Below are positions 1-9,297 of a DNA stretch of 64,000 nt, one piece after another. Below the pieces are notes generated by a model that worked only from the letters and a program-made list of their open reading frames with translations, searched no databases and was not told where the DNA came from. Each line of letters begins with the position of its first letter. Position 1 is the first letter of the stretch. The stretch is taken from contig JBBDMI010000012.1 of NCBI GenBank assembly GCA_040878395.1, positions 1 through 64,000 of the forward strand. Direction: 5' to 3'. The stretch comes from Candidatus Dependentiae bacterium (GTDB lineage: Bacteria; Babelota; Babeliae; Babelales; Vermiphilaceae). Position numbers and translations under genes: made by a program.

Positions 1-295
1 ATGGATTCCTGCCTTCGCAGGAATGACAGGATGAGGGAAATGGCGCCATGGAAAGTCTAAAACAAAAAAATATGTTATTTAAAGCATTACAAAAGATGTG
101 GGTAATGCATAGGTTCAAGCCGAGGATGACAAAGGAGAACATTCCCCTATAATCTCTTACTTACAAGGATCTTGAATTTTCGAACTCGCGTTGTATAAAC
201 AAACAGAGCAAACACATTTAAATGTACTTGGATAATATGAGCTTGATCTAAAAATTTTTTAAAAAAAAGAGACCAATCACTTTGTATTGATATTT
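1..295. repeat. Intergenic stretch with an interspersed hairpin repeat
   Basis: No gene is supported here. Positions 5-12 (ATTCCTGC) and 17-24 (GCAGGAAT) form a perfect 8-bp hairpin followed by a GAATGACAGG-type tail. Positions 75-113 are an exact 39-nt match to 40573-40611, inside the repeat block that sits in a broken HEPN gene. The two places therefore carry copies of the same composite intergenic repeat. The rest (about 115-295) is AT-rich and I see nothing else in it. Confidence 0.7.
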
Positions 296-856
296 TTAAG
301 AAAGTCCGGATGGTATGAAAAACTTTAACTGACAATGCAATAAGAACCGTTCATCCTGCTGCAGTTGCAAGAGCATCTGATTACACTGCACTAATAATTT
401 GTTTTCTGCCATTGTTTGTAAAAAATGCACAATTGCTATAAACGAACCCAAGATTTCAAGTTCAACATATGCAGTTGTATACCAACCTTTTTTACTTTGT
501 CGTTCTTCTTTTAATGAAATTAACTGTAAATTTAACTGTTCAACTTCATGTATAATCGTAGCAAAACTATGCTGTAAAGATTGATCTAATGATTCACAAT
601 CAAGACCTACATCTTTTTTTAATTGCTGCATTTGATGAGATAGTTTTTGACAAGCTGTTTCTTGTAATGTGCAAATATCAACATCTTTTTTTCGTTGCTT
701 AATATCAGATGACAATTGATCTACATACTTATGCATTGGTATATATAAAAAGAATAACCATCCTAAAAACAACATTGAAACTATTGTATATGTTAATAAA
801 AAACGACGAGTCGATTTCATATTAAGCAGCCATACATACCATCCGGCATACATCAT
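296..856 (-). CDS. PilO/GspM-like membrane protein with coiled coil
   Basis: A 186-residue protein with a short cytoplasmic N-terminus, one membrane segment at about residues 18-38, a coiled-coil stretch rich in Gln/Lys/Leu (about 42-110) and a small C-terminal alpha/beta region. This layout is that of PilO (type IV pilus) or GspM (type II secretion) inner-membrane proteins; similarity is architectural and I see no diagnostic motif. The start at 856 is supported by an AGGATA ribosome-binding site 6 nt upstream; a second Met (residue 13) at 820 lacks one. It lies 27 nt downstream of the M23 peptidase gene on the same strand, so the two are probably co-transcribed. A second PilO/GspM-like gene is at 28357-28911. 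Function is inferred only. Confidence 0.6.
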   Translation of the reverse strand: MMYAGWYVWLLNMKSTRRFLLTYTIVSMLFLGWLFFLYIPMHKYVDQLSSDIKQRKKDVDICTLQETACQKLSHQMQQLKKDVGLDCESLDQSLQHSFATIIHEVEQLNLQLISLKEERQSKKGWYTTAYVELEILGSFIAIVHFLQTMAENKLLVQCNQMLLQLQQDERFLLHCQLKFFIPSGLS

Positions 857-883
857 TGTTTATCCTAAAAATCTATTAAAAGA

Positions 884-2074
884 TCAAAAGGTTTCCTTTG
901 TCCATTGCATTGGATCAACCTGTGCATTATTCACACGCATTTCCCAGTGCAAATGATAACCGGTTGCATAGCCAGTTTTGCCAAGTGTGCCTAGAGGGTT
1001 GCCTTTTGAAACTTTTTGCCCAACTTCAATATCGGCAAAATCATCTAAATGATAAAAAAGAGATAAAATACCATGACCATGATCAACAACCACTGTATTT
1101 CCACTAAAATCAAATCTATCTTTAAGAGCAACAACACCATCTTGAGTTGCCCATACAACACTTTTTGGTCGGTTTATTACATCTAATGCTTTGTGCGCAT
1201 AACGTCCACGCTCCTGAGTTGTCCTCACCGTTCCGTATTCACAAGTAACCCGATCAATCTCAATTGGCGTACAAAAAGAACCTTGCCACATTTTTTCTTT
1301 TGGTGAACCTTGTGCCAATATAGTCAACTGTTCTTCAAGTTCAGCAATGGCACGACCACGCTCTTTTTCTTCCTTAAGTTTTTCAGGATCAACTTTTATT
1401 GTCTGTTTTTTAAAATCGCAATGTACAATCTCAAAAGCATTGTCAAGTGTGATGTGATTCCCTACGCGATCTTTGACTTCAACCGAAAACAGATATTCAT
1501 TTGCCTTTTCATCACATGAAATAGGTATAAAACATTCATAAATATCCGACTGCATTGACTCTAAAAAGCAATCATATCTTTCAGCTAACGCTTTTACATA
1601 TGCACACTCAATATCTTTATTAACTTTAAATTTCACATGGAGGGTTCGCCCTTGCAATACTTTTAATTTTTTTTCATGCATAAATACAGCATCAAGTGGT
1701 TTATTGTCAACTACAAATGAATGCTCAACAGCTGTACTGTTTGCATTGTAACTCTTATCAGTACAAACAACTTTAAATGAGTGCTCACCATTAGTTAAAG
1801 TTTGTGTGGGAATAATAAATGGATAAAGTTTGTTTTTAGTATGCATATTAAAATCTTGTACCAAAGGCGCATTATCCACCCAAATCGATAAACGTCCCGG
1901 TTTATTTGTACCAATATTACAGTGAATATCCCCTGCATAATATGATAAATTTTGCATGCCATGAACTGAAACTACCGGCAATTGATTATCGAAAAAATAA
2001 CCAATAGATCTATAACCCATCCAACTAAAAAAAAGCATTGCGCTTGACATTAATACTGTCTTTAAACGAATCAT
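884..2074 (-). CDS. M23 (LytM-type) peptidoglycan endopeptidase
   Basis: A 396-residue envelope protein. An N-terminal hydrophobic segment (about residues 7-25) acts as signal or anchor, followed by a region of beta-rich Ig-like character (about 30-220), a short charged helix (about 225-255) and a C-terminal LytM domain. The zinc-site motifs of family M23 are present: a His-x3-Asp near residue 293 (AHKALDV) and the terminal HLHWE motif near residue 376, with an intermediate VVVDHGHG segment. The family cleaves peptide cross-links in peptidoglycan; the intact zinc ligands suggest an active enzyme rather than a degenerate activator. It heads a two-gene minus-strand unit with the PilO-like gene, hinting at wall remodelling linked to an envelope-spanning machine. 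Confidence 0.88.
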   Translation of the reverse strand: MIRLKTVLMSSAMLFFSWMGYRSIGYFFDNQLPVVSVHGMQNLSYYAGDIHCNIGTNKPGRLSIWVDNAPLVQDFNMHTKNKLYPFIIPTQTLTNGEHSFKVVCTDKSYNANSTAVEHSFVVDNKPLDAVFMHEKKLKVLQGRTLHVKFKVNKDIECAYVKALAERYDCFLESMQSDIYECFIPISCDEKANEYLFSVEVKDRVGNHITLDNAFEIVHCDFKKQTIKVDPEKLKEEKERGRAIAELEEQLTILAQGSPKEKMWQGSFCTPIEIDRVTCEYGTVRTTQERGRYAHKALDVINRPKSVVWATQDGVVALKDRFDFSGNTVVVDHGHGILSLFYHLDDFADIEVGQKVSKGNPLGTLGKTGYATGYHLHWEMRVNNAQVDPMQWTKETF

Positions 2075-2259
2075 TGTGTCTTAACCCTGTTAACAAAAAA
2101 CGAAAATAACCTTTGCCTAACTCTTTGCTACTATACCCTTTTTCAAACCAAGGGTAAATCAATTAAGTCAAAAAAAAAATTTTTTTGCATTCCGCAAAAT
2201 GAATATGCTAGTGTCAAATCTGAACAATCACTTTTCACTCACTTTTAAAGGAGATAGGC

Positions 2260-3996
2260 ATGAGAAAAAAAATGCCTTTTCAGATCTTAAGCATCACATT
2301 GCTTTGCGTTTACAATATATATGGCGTAGAACGTTTTTCCTACGATGAACGTCCGGGAGCATATGAAACTCGTATGAGATGTGCTTATAACGAAAATTAT
2401 AATGTACCAAACTATAACATTGAAAACGAAAACAATGGAGATCAAGAAACAGTACCTGATTATGCAGGCAATTACACTAAAGCATTTCCTCACGATGCTA
2501 GCACAGGCATTGCAACAGATGTTGGGCAACAAAGCTATGAAACCCTAGTAAAAGCATTAAAAAATGGCAAACAAGAAACCTATAATACAATCGTGCGCAC
2601 CGCAAATGATGCCAGTAAGTTAGTCAATCCACAATGCTCTGCTGCTTGGTCACTCATTGGACGTGATAGCTCATTAGTTCCACTCGCATTACCTCCAAAA
2701 CTTGATAGTCGTTGGGCTGCATGTGAAATGGCTGAAGTTTATCTGCAAGCAATTTGCCGTGACGTTTCATTTAATGATTATGGAACTGGTCAAGGAACTG
2801 ATCGCGATACAGACGGACAATCAATTACACAAAAAGCTGCAAACCTGCTCAATGCGTATGGCAATGATTACAAAGGCGCTAAACCGGTAACACCGGCAAA
2901 CCTTTTCCGTGGTCCTGATGCAGGTTGCTTGGTTGGCCCCTATCTTTCTCAGTTTTTTTGGCAAGATCTACACTTTTTAAACCAGCCACTGGCAATAATA
3001 AATCCTTATATTCCAACTGCAAGTAAGCATGAATTTGGTGTTACATGGGATAATTTTGTTTCAATTCAAGATGGTTTTGTTCCTGTTGCTTACGGCCCAA
3101 CTGATTTTGATGGACAACGTTATGCAATTAATGGACGAGATGCCGGCACATGGGTCCATAATGACCTCCCGGTTGATTCATACAACAATGCACTCAATGT
3201 ATTAATTAATAATGGATTTCCTTCAGCACCAAACTTACCCTACTTTAATGGGCTGATGCCTAATGAAGATCCGTTTGGCACTATGGGAGCTCCTGATACA
3301 TCACAATTAATTGCAGCAGTTTCAGTACAAGCACTCAAAGAAGCTTGGGCACACAAATGGCGCGCTGCTCGCCGATTGCGCCCTGAAGCAATGGCCGGAC
3401 TAGCTCATCAAGCTAAAGTTACAGGAGAAAATCCATACGGTTTAAATGACGCTCTCTTTGCAACTTTAGGTGGCGTAAATGTTATGGACTGGACCTTGGC
3501 TCGTAATATTACACAAAACCCACTTGATCCCAACAATGCAACCTATTTGCTTGGATTAATGTACCCTGAGGGTTCTCCAACTCATCCATCATATCCAGCA
3601 GGACATGCAACTGTTGCCGGTGCATGCACAACAGTAATAAAAGCATTAGTTGCTGATCAAGCGCTATTTGCAGATTATTTAACACCAGTCAAACCAAATC
3701 CAAATGATCCAACATTACTCATTGCATTAACTAATGCTGAAGGCGCAAATCTAATTACAGTAGGTGGTGAACTTGATAAACTAGCATCAAATATTGCATT
3801 AGCACGTGATTTTGCCGGTGTCCATTACCGTTCAGATGGTGACTATGGCATCAATTTAGGCGAACTTGTTGCAATATACTTCTTGCAAGATTGGGCCGCA
3901 ACCTATGCAGAAGAAAAATTTGATGGCTTTGAGCTTACTAAACGCAATGGCCAACGCATTCGTATAACTGCAAATGACATTGCTGTTATCAGCTAA
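2260..3996 (+). CDS. Vanadium-dependent haloperoxidase-like protein (secreted)
   Basis: A 578-residue protein with a signal peptide (about residues 1-22) and a C-terminal PAP2/vanadium haloperoxidase domain. The vanadate-binding residues are recognisable: Lys366 and Arg374 in a K-x7-RP motif (the spacing of algal bromoperoxidases), Ala447-Gly448-His449 in SYPAGHAT, and Arg516 and His522 in RDFAGVHYRSD. The usual Ser of PSGH is Ala here. The family oxidises halides with peroxide, while related PAP2 enzymes are acid phosphatases; sequence alone does not settle which applies. The start is backed by AAAGGAGATAGG just upstream. A secreted protein gene follows 14 nt after the stop, so the two are probably one operon. 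Confidence 0.85.
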   Translation: MRKKMPFQILSITLLCVYNIYGVERFSYDERPGAYETRMRCAYNENYNVPNYNIENENNGDQETVPDYAGNYTKAFPHDASTGIATDVGQQSYETLVKALKNGKQETYNTIVRTANDASKLVNPQCSAAWSLIGRDSSLVPLALPPKLDSRWAACEMAEVYLQAICRDVSFNDYGTGQGTDRDTDGQSITQKAANLLNAYGNDYKGAKPVTPANLFRGPDAGCLVGPYLSQFFWQDLHFLNQPLAIINPYIPTASKHEFGVTWDNFVSIQDGFVPVAYGPTDFDGQRYAINGRDAGTWVHNDLPVDSYNNALNVLINNGFPSAPNLPYFNGLMPNEDPFGTMGAPDTSQLIAAVSVQALKEAWAHKWRAARRLRPEAMAGLAHQAKVTGENPYGLNDALFATLGGVNVMDWTLARNITQNPLDPNNATYLLGLMYPEGSPTHPSYPAGHATVAGACTTVIKALVADQALFADYLTPVKPNPNDPTLLIALTNAEGANLITVGGELDKLASNIALARDFAGVHYRSDGDYGINLGELVAIYFLQDWAATYAEEKFDGFELTKRNGQRIRITANDIAVIS

Positions 3997-4010
3997 AAAA
4001 GGATCCTAAT

Positions 4011-4958
4011 ATGAATTTACGTTATCTGTTGTGTTCACTGATTTTTATGATCAGTCATGCACAATCGATTGATCCACTTGATGAAATCAGCATGCTTGAA
4101 CCGGAGCTTATTGTTTTATTAGATGAACAAGTTAGCTCGGCATGCCGAACATTGAATGAAATGTGGAATACAGCCGGATGCAACTTTCAAAACCCTCACA
4201 TCCAAGAACTCCTTAATTCTGAAGCTAAGAATATTGATTATGAAACAGTCCTTAAAGCATTACATGCTTGCATAACAGCTACGTGTAATACTAACTCACC
4301 TGAAGAACAAGCATTACGCTGCAAACTTGAGCGTATTTATAATCAATTAGCTGATGAATACGATGAGCTAGCAACGCAAATAAACACACGGCGCATTAAA
4401 TGCAAATATTTCTGCAAAGTAACTACGCGTGATTTAGTAGTCAATAACAATGCTTGCATTGCTAAATTGATTGTAAAAGATGCCCTCAAAGTTGATAACT
4501 TGACCGGTGCTTTAATTGCTAATAACGGCAATATTACAACCGGCCAAATTCCTGCAGATGCAATTCCTGATGGCTCAATTACTAATGATAAATTGGCTAA
4601 TAATGCTGTAACATCAGATAAAATTGCGCCTATGACTATCACACCCGATGAAACTGCATTCAATCCGGTTGTCGCTACACTTGGTGAAGCTAAACCGTTA
4701 GTTGTATATCGTGGATCAATTAATGCCGATGGAACAGTAATATCGGGGACAGGATTCACTTCTGTCCGTTCAGGTGCGGGACCATTTGTTTATACTATAA
4801 ACCTGACAGCCCAATCATATACCGATGCAAACAGCTATCAAGTATTTGCTCAAACACTATCCGGCAATTCGTTAACAATTGCACAATTAAGCGGCACTCA
4901 ATTTTCAGTTACTATAGCTGCAGATGAACCGTTTTCACTCTTTACCATTGGTGCATAA
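4011..4958 (+). CDS. Secreted protein with fibre-like central repeat
   Basis: A 315-residue protein with a signal peptide (about residues 1-19), a helical Cys-containing region (about 40-145), and a central segment (about 160-205) in which short DG-S-ITN-DKLANNAV and SDKIA phrases recur, as in trimeric tail-fibre or surface-adhesin stalks. A beta-rich C-terminal region of about 90 residues follows. No catalytic motif is visible. It starts 14 nt after the haloperoxidase-like gene with an AAAGGATCC ribosome-binding site, so it is likely co-expressed and may be a surface partner. I do not recognise the family; surface location is inferred. Confidence 0.6.
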   Translation: MNLRYLLCSLIFMISHAQSIDPLDEISMLEPELIVLLDEQVSSACRTLNEMWNTAGCNFQNPHIQELLNSEAKNIDYETVLKALHACITATCNTNSPEEQALRCKLERIYNQLADEYDELATQINTRRIKCKYFCKVTTRDLVVNNNACIAKLIVKDALKVDNLTGALIANNGNITTGQIPADAIPDGSITNDKLANNAVTSDKIAPMTITPDETAFNPVVATLGEAKPLVVYRGSINADGTVISGTGFTSVRSGAGPFVYTINLTAQSYTDANSYQVFAQTLSGNSLTIAQLSGTQFSVTIAADEPFSLFTIGA

Positions 4959-4974
4959 TTCAACTACATTGTAT

Positions 4975-5018
4975 AAAAACGCAGCGGGGACGAAATGTTT
5001 TCGTCCCCGCTGCCAACT
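4975..5018 (-). terminator. Strong intrinsic terminator between convergent genes
   Basis: A perfect 15-bp inverted repeat (4981-4995 with 4999-5013) with a 3-nt loop and a GC-rich stem. Read on the minus strand it is followed by GTTTTTATA, so it best terminates the MutS-like gene ending at 5036. It may also stop plus-strand transcription from 4958. Confidence 0.85.
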
Positions 5019-5035
5019 TCAAAACTCTAGACTAA

Positions 5036-7021
5036 TTATTCAAAATCTAAATCTTGAATATCCAAACCGGATTCCATCAAAATATCCGCGATATTTTGCG
5101 TGCTTATACCTTTTTCCAATTTGTATGGCTTAACCAAATTACCATCTTCATCTTCATAGATATCAAGCTTCATATTTCTAACGGAATTCATTTCCTGCTC
5201 AAGCTCGGTTAACAATTTAAAGTGTGTAGCAATAATAAACACAACATTGCTGCGACTTGCAAGATGCTTAATTACTTTGTAGGCACCAGGAGCACCTTTT
5301 TCAGGTGAAGTTCCTTTGAACAGTTCGTCAATCACGATAAATGCAAATTCATCTTCCTGTAGACTATTTACTGCTTTAATCAATGACTGCGCACGATTGA
5401 TTTCTGCTTGGAATGCTGACTCGCCTAACGCAACACTATCTAAAATATGCAAGTATGAACTGAAATCAGTAAATATAGATGATGAGCAAACCTCTGCCGG
5501 TGCAATACCCAATGTATGCGCAAGATATAAACTGATCAAAGTTCCTTTAAGCCCTACAGTTGATTTTCCACCTGTATTTGAACCGGTAAGTACAACATTT
5601 TGTTCTGTGTGCATACCACCTAATTGAATATCATTAGTGACAACAACATTGTGATCAACAAATGGATTCCAAAATGATTTAATATCAATATATGGAGTAT
5701 CAGCCTTTCTAAGATCAGCAAAACAGAAATTTACTCTACGCTCTGCAAATTGACGATATAATTTTGCAACAGAAATACATGCATCTAGCTCACCCATAAC
5801 TTCAACTGCACCCGCAAAGTTATTTTTTTGCGCTTGCATCAATTCATATGCAGCCAATACACGACCTGAAAGTGAAAAGAATGAAGCCTCGCCAGTGAAA
5901 GTACTTGTATCTAACAGTTTAACTAATTTGGCAAAATCATTATTTTCTGAATAATGCAATAAATTATTCACATGTTGCCATGACACAAGACCTTGTGTAA
6001 CGGCAGCATACTCATTGCCTAATGCCTGTAATGCTTGTATTGAGCTAATAACATTACTCATACTAATCATTTTTTCTTGTAAGAAGTTAATTGCATCTTT
6101 AGTCTGCTTTGCAGCATCATATGCTTTTTTTGCTTGATAAACTCTTAATCCACCATAAGCTGAAGCAGCCAAACACCGAAAAGGAATACTTAAAGGCTCA
6201 AACATGCCCTTATAAGTGTTAAAAAGAGCCTGAGCTGAATCCTTGAATGAAAGACCTGAAATCAACTTAACTAATACAATTTCTACGGCTGTCGTAATTA
6301 TTAAATCGCCACCAAATTGAATTGATGTCCCCAAATTCCCCAATCGCGTCAATGTTTCCATCGCATATGGATTATTATTGTATTCCTTAAGCCAAGATTG
6401 TTGATAATAGCAATTGTTTACAACGTCATTACTTACGGCATCAGTTTCAAGCCAATTTGTAAGCATACGTTCTTCATTTTCAGCCCATTGACGGCATAGC
6501 GCATCAGCTTCAAGCAGCAACTCTTCATCTGCAACAAATTTTTTAATCAAATTTTGACGAGCTTCAAACTTATTCGGATCTGATGACGCAAGCGGATTGG
6601 TCAGCATCTTTCGTAACACTGCAGAACCGGCAGATGACCATGTGCGGTCAATAATACCGGCAATATTTGCTTCCGGATATGTGCCATCACCACAAAAAAG
6701 CTCCAAATCGCGATATAAAATATCCAAAGAAGCTTGTTGTTCCGGCTTTAATTGTGATGGAAAAAAATAATCGGTCTCGACATGTTGTAAAATATCATAT
6801 ATTTTTAACGCCTGCTCTTGTTTACCCAATTTTGGAAGTGAAAAATCAACCTCTTCTTTTTTTTCGGGCTCACTTACGACATTTTTTGTATCAATGCCTT
6901 GTGAGCACATATATGCATATTTTAATTCGTTATAACTTGCACCAATTGATTGCTCTTTTGACCATATAAAAGTAAACGTAAGCAAACTTAAACAAAAAGT
7001 CGCTTTATATGTTTTGAACAT
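5036..7021 (-). CDS. MutS-family ATPase with N-terminal signal/anchor
   Basis: A 661-residue protein. The C-terminal half is a MutS ABC-type ATPase: Walker A at about residues 480-488 (GSNTGGKST), Walker B with Asp565-Glu566 and a downstream ATHF motif. The middle matches the MutS core/lever region (about 110-210). The N-terminal mismatch-recognition domain and the Smr nuclease domain of MutS2 are absent. The protein instead starts with a hydrophobic signal-like segment (residues 8-21), and hydrophobic stretches near 240-262 could be membrane-embedded. Membrane-linked MutS homologs of unknown role exist in other bacteria; classical mismatch repair is unlikely. The gene stands alone between two intergenic gaps with its own terminator. 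Confidence 0.82.
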   Translation of the reverse strand: MFKTYKATFCLSLLTFTFIWSKEQSIGASYNELKYAYMCSQGIDTKNVVSEPEKKEEVDFSLPKLGKQEQALKIYDILQHVETDYFFPSQLKPEQQASLDILYRDLELFCGDGTYPEANIAGIIDRTWSSAGSAVLRKMLTNPLASSDPNKFEARQNLIKKFVADEELLLEADALCRQWAENEERMLTNWLETDAVSNDVVNNCYYQQSWLKEYNNNPYAMETLTRLGNLGTSIQFGGDLIITTAVEIVLVKLISGLSFKDSAQALFNTYKGMFEPLSIPFRCLAASAYGGLRVYQAKKAYDAAKQTKDAINFLQEKMISMSNVISSIQALQALGNEYAAVTQGLVSWQHVNNLLHYSENNDFAKLVKLLDTSTFTGEASFFSLSGRVLAAYELMQAQKNNFAGAVEVMGELDACISVAKLYRQFAERRVNFCFADLRKADTPYIDIKSFWNPFVDHNVVVTNDIQLGGMHTEQNVVLTGSNTGGKSTVGLKGTLISLYLAHTLGIAPAEVCSSSIFTDFSSYLHILDSVALGESAFQAEINRAQSLIKAVNSLQEDEFAFIVIDELFKGTSPEKGAPGAYKVIKHLASRSNVVFIIATHFKLLTELEQEMNSVRNMKLDIYEDEDGNLVKPYKLEKGISTQNIADILMESGLDIQDLDFE

Positions 7022-7267
7022 ATATCCTTCTCCTGAAGTAATTTAAAAAATGTTAAAAAATGTATTGTATAAAAAAGAAAGGCGCGCTATTGCTTTATAG
7101 CCAGTATTTTTCTTACAAAAACCGTTATGTACAAAAATAACTTAGAATCACAAAAAAAGCAATTAATATTAATACAAAAACATCTATGGGAAGCCCATAT
7201 AAAAACGTTTCACAATAAAAAAAAGAGTCCACATGGATTCGATAAAAAAGATAGTGAATATTTTTAA

Positions 7268-8278
7268 TTAAAAAATTGGACCAGGATAACCATAGAGAAG
7301 ATCCGCCGGCACTCTTGGTTCAAAAACCTGATACTCGGAATTGTCTTTTTTGCCATCTCTACTTTTTTCTATTTTTTTCTTTTTTGACGCTTTATTCAGT
7401 TTATTAAGCAAAACCACCATAGCAGTTATATTATCTCGGCTACCTTTATTAAATGCAGTTTTTCTTAACATCTGTGCAGCTAATCTACACGCAGTATCAT
7501 TGCCATCTTCAAAAGACAAAGCTGAACCCTCTTTTTCCACTTTCGAGCCTTTTTCCTTTTGCAATTCTCTTGACACCAACTGTGCCGCTTCCTCATTTGA
7601 AATAACATCCCAAACACCATCACACGCCAATATTAAAAATGCATCATCTGCAGTTATTTCAATTTTACATATATCAGGAACTGCACTGATAATTTTTTCT
7701 CCATTTTTACCCAAAAAAGATCTATAGTTATCGCCAATTGCTCGAGCAACAGCCAAAGCACCATTAACTCTTGCCCACGAAACATATCCACCTGACTTTT
7801 CAATTCGCTCTTTTTCTTTTTCATCATTTGGCTTGTGATCAGTTGTTGCAAAACGAACTAAGCCATCCTGTTTTACCAAAAGCACTCGTGAATCTCCTGC
7901 CCACGCAATAACCAGCTTTCGCCCTTCTTCTTCAGGAATTATACGCGCAGTGACAACTGTTGTGCCCGAGCGACCTCTAAACTGATCATCAACATTCAAA
8001 TATCCTTCTTTTTCACCAACTTTAAATACTTCTGCATGCAGATGTTCTGCTACATACTCTGCAGCGCTTTTTCCTCCATGACCATCATATACACCAAAAA
8101 AAAGTTGGCCTTCATCACTTTTTACAACAGTATGACGATCCTCCATTGTAAAACGACGCCCCTCAATTGCGCTTACTCCCCAAGGAGTTTCAATTTCAAC
8201 CAACGGAATCTGTATATCTGCTGCGTAAAAAAGTGAAAAATGAGATAATAACACTGAAACTACTATGTTTTTATTCAT
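7268..8278 (-). CDS. Secreted PP2C-type Ser/Thr protein phosphatase
   Basis: A 336-residue protein with a signal peptide (residues 1-20, ending FYAAD) followed directly by a complete PP2C catalytic domain. Metal-site motifs are intact: MEDRH near residue 45, YDGHGG at 64-69, the AWAGDSR strand, the VARAIGD segment, CDGVWDV and the closing RDNIT. The start at 8278 is chosen because AAAGGAG lies just upstream and it begins a clean signal peptide; an in-frame start at 8353 would hide it. The family dephosphorylates phospho-Ser/Thr. Bacterial PP2Cs normally act in the cytoplasm, so export suggests a periplasmic or host-directed target. The C-terminus carries a Lys-rich tail (about 285-310). No kinase gene is nearby. 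Confidence 0.9.
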   Translation of the reverse strand: MNKNIVVSVLLSHFSLFYAADIQIPLVEIETPWGVSAIEGRRFTMEDRHTVVKSDEGQLFFGVYDGHGGKSAAEYVAEHLHAEVFKVGEKEGYLNVDDQFRGRSGTTVVTARIIPEEEGRKLVIAWAGDSRVLLVKQDGLVRFATTDHKPNDEKEKERIEKSGGYVSWARVNGALAVARAIGDNYRSFLGKNGEKIISAVPDICKIEITADDAFLILACDGVWDVISNEEAAQLVSRELQKEKGSKVEKEGSALSFEDGNDTACRLAAQMLRKTAFNKGSRDNITAMVVLLNKLNKASKKKKIEKSRDGKKDNSEYQVFEPRVPADLLYGYPGPIF

Positions 8279-8391
8279 TATAAATGCTCCTTTAAATGCA
8301 TATTTAAACTTTACTTTGACTGAAGCATACAAGACTTTATCCAAAATGGTCAATTTTTAACAATATAAACATAAAAATCACTCCTGGCCTG

Positions 8392-8420
8392 TTGCTAAAG
8401 CCATGAATAGCGAATATAAT
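8392..8420 (+). promoter_or_regulatory. Sigma-70-like promoter for the gene at 8470
   Basis: TTGCTA (8392-8397), a 17-nt spacer and a consensus TATAAT (8415-8420), about 50 nt before the start codon. Confidence 0.55.
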
Positions 8421-8469
8421 ACAAGCATATTTACGTATAACTTATTAACATTATTCATGAGGATAAAAC

Positions 8470-9222
8470 ATGAACCTACACCACAAGCTTTTACTTATAG
8501 CTTTGCTTATGCCTGTAATGCATATACATACTGAAAAGCCTGGGGCTGAAGTCCTCCAATTAAAACCAAACATATCTGCTAAAACTGCACTTTTAACGGC
8601 CGGATCAGGCATCGGAGCAGGAAGCGCCACCCTTTATGCTTTAAGCTGGTTACTTGGCATTTCATATAGACATACATTAAATGTAAATCATCCGGAAATA
8701 GTTTCTTCATTGATTACTGCCGCATCAATCGCCACCGGTTCATTAGCAGCATGGTTTGCATATCGCAATCTACCTGAAGGGAAATATGGCACCGCACATA
8801 AGGCATTATCTCAAGCAATCAACGACGAAGTTCTTAATGAGCTTATCGACCTACAACAAAACTTAATTGAAAACATTAAAAATGAATATATTGAATTTAC
8901 CTATCCACGCGTAACTGCATACAACGACTTTATCAACTACCGCAAAGCATTACACAATGCTACAACCTTGTTCAGAGAAGCAATCATAAACTCCGATGAC
9001 AACCTGTTGGTTAACATGGCTCACGAATGCATCGAAACAACCAACGCCTACTTGAAAGAGATTGATACATGTATCAACATTATTCGCAGTGAACCGGATT
9101 GGATAGAACAACTCAAAGGCCATGATACTATGCTGGCAAGACAAGCACAAGAACGTGCAGCTCTAGCTCAACAGCAAGTTGCATTCAACACGGCATTCAA
9201 CCGCACCGTTGTCATTCATTAA
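8470..9222 (+). CDS. Exported protein with two hydrophobic segments, function unknown
   Basis: A 250-residue protein with a signal peptide (about residues 1-21), two Gly/Ala-rich hydrophobic segments (about 38-62 and 77-98) that look like a membrane hairpin, then about 150 residues of helical, charged sequence ending in a Gln/Ala-rich stretch. There is no recognisable catalytic motif. It is preceded by a good promoter and an AGGATAAAAC ribosome-binding site and followed by a hairpin, so it is a single-gene unit. I do not recognise the family. Confidence 0.65.
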   Translation: MNLHHKLLLIALLMPVMHIHTEKPGAEVLQLKPNISAKTALLTAGSGIGAGSATLYALSWLLGISYRHTLNVNHPEIVSSLITAASIATGSLAAWFAYRNLPEGKYGTAHKALSQAINDEVLNELIDLQQNLIENIKNEYIEFTYPRVTAYNDFINYRKALHNATTLFREAIINSDDNLLVNMAHECIETTNAYLKEIDTCINIIRSEPDWIEQLKGHDTMLARQAQERAALAQQQVAFNTAFNRTVVIH

Positions 9223-9257
9223 ATAAGATAAATGTAGAGTTATTGTAAAGTAAGCAT

Positions 9258-9286
9258 AAGCGGCTCTTCATGAGCCGCTTATTATT
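9258..9286 (+). terminator. Hairpin terminator after the gene at 8470
   Basis: AAGCGGCTC (9258-9266) pairs with GAGCCGCTT (9272-9280) across a 5-nt loop, followed by only a weak T-rich stretch. It lies between convergent genes and could serve both. Confidence 0.6.
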
Positions 9287-9297
9287 GAGCAAGAATA

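Noticed and set aside
298-312. GAAAGTCCGGA, resembling the RNase P RNA signature
   Set aside because: It lies at the 3' end of a coding gene, and no matching RNase P helices were found around it.
147-335. A 62-residue minus-strand reading frame
   Set aside because: Its start would be TTG without a ribosome-binding site, it overlaps the PilO-like gene and its sequence has no protein-like pattern.
4343-4759. A 138-residue minus-strand frame in the fibre-like protein gene
   Set aside because: It mirrors the repeat-rich region of the plus-strand gene and has no start signal.
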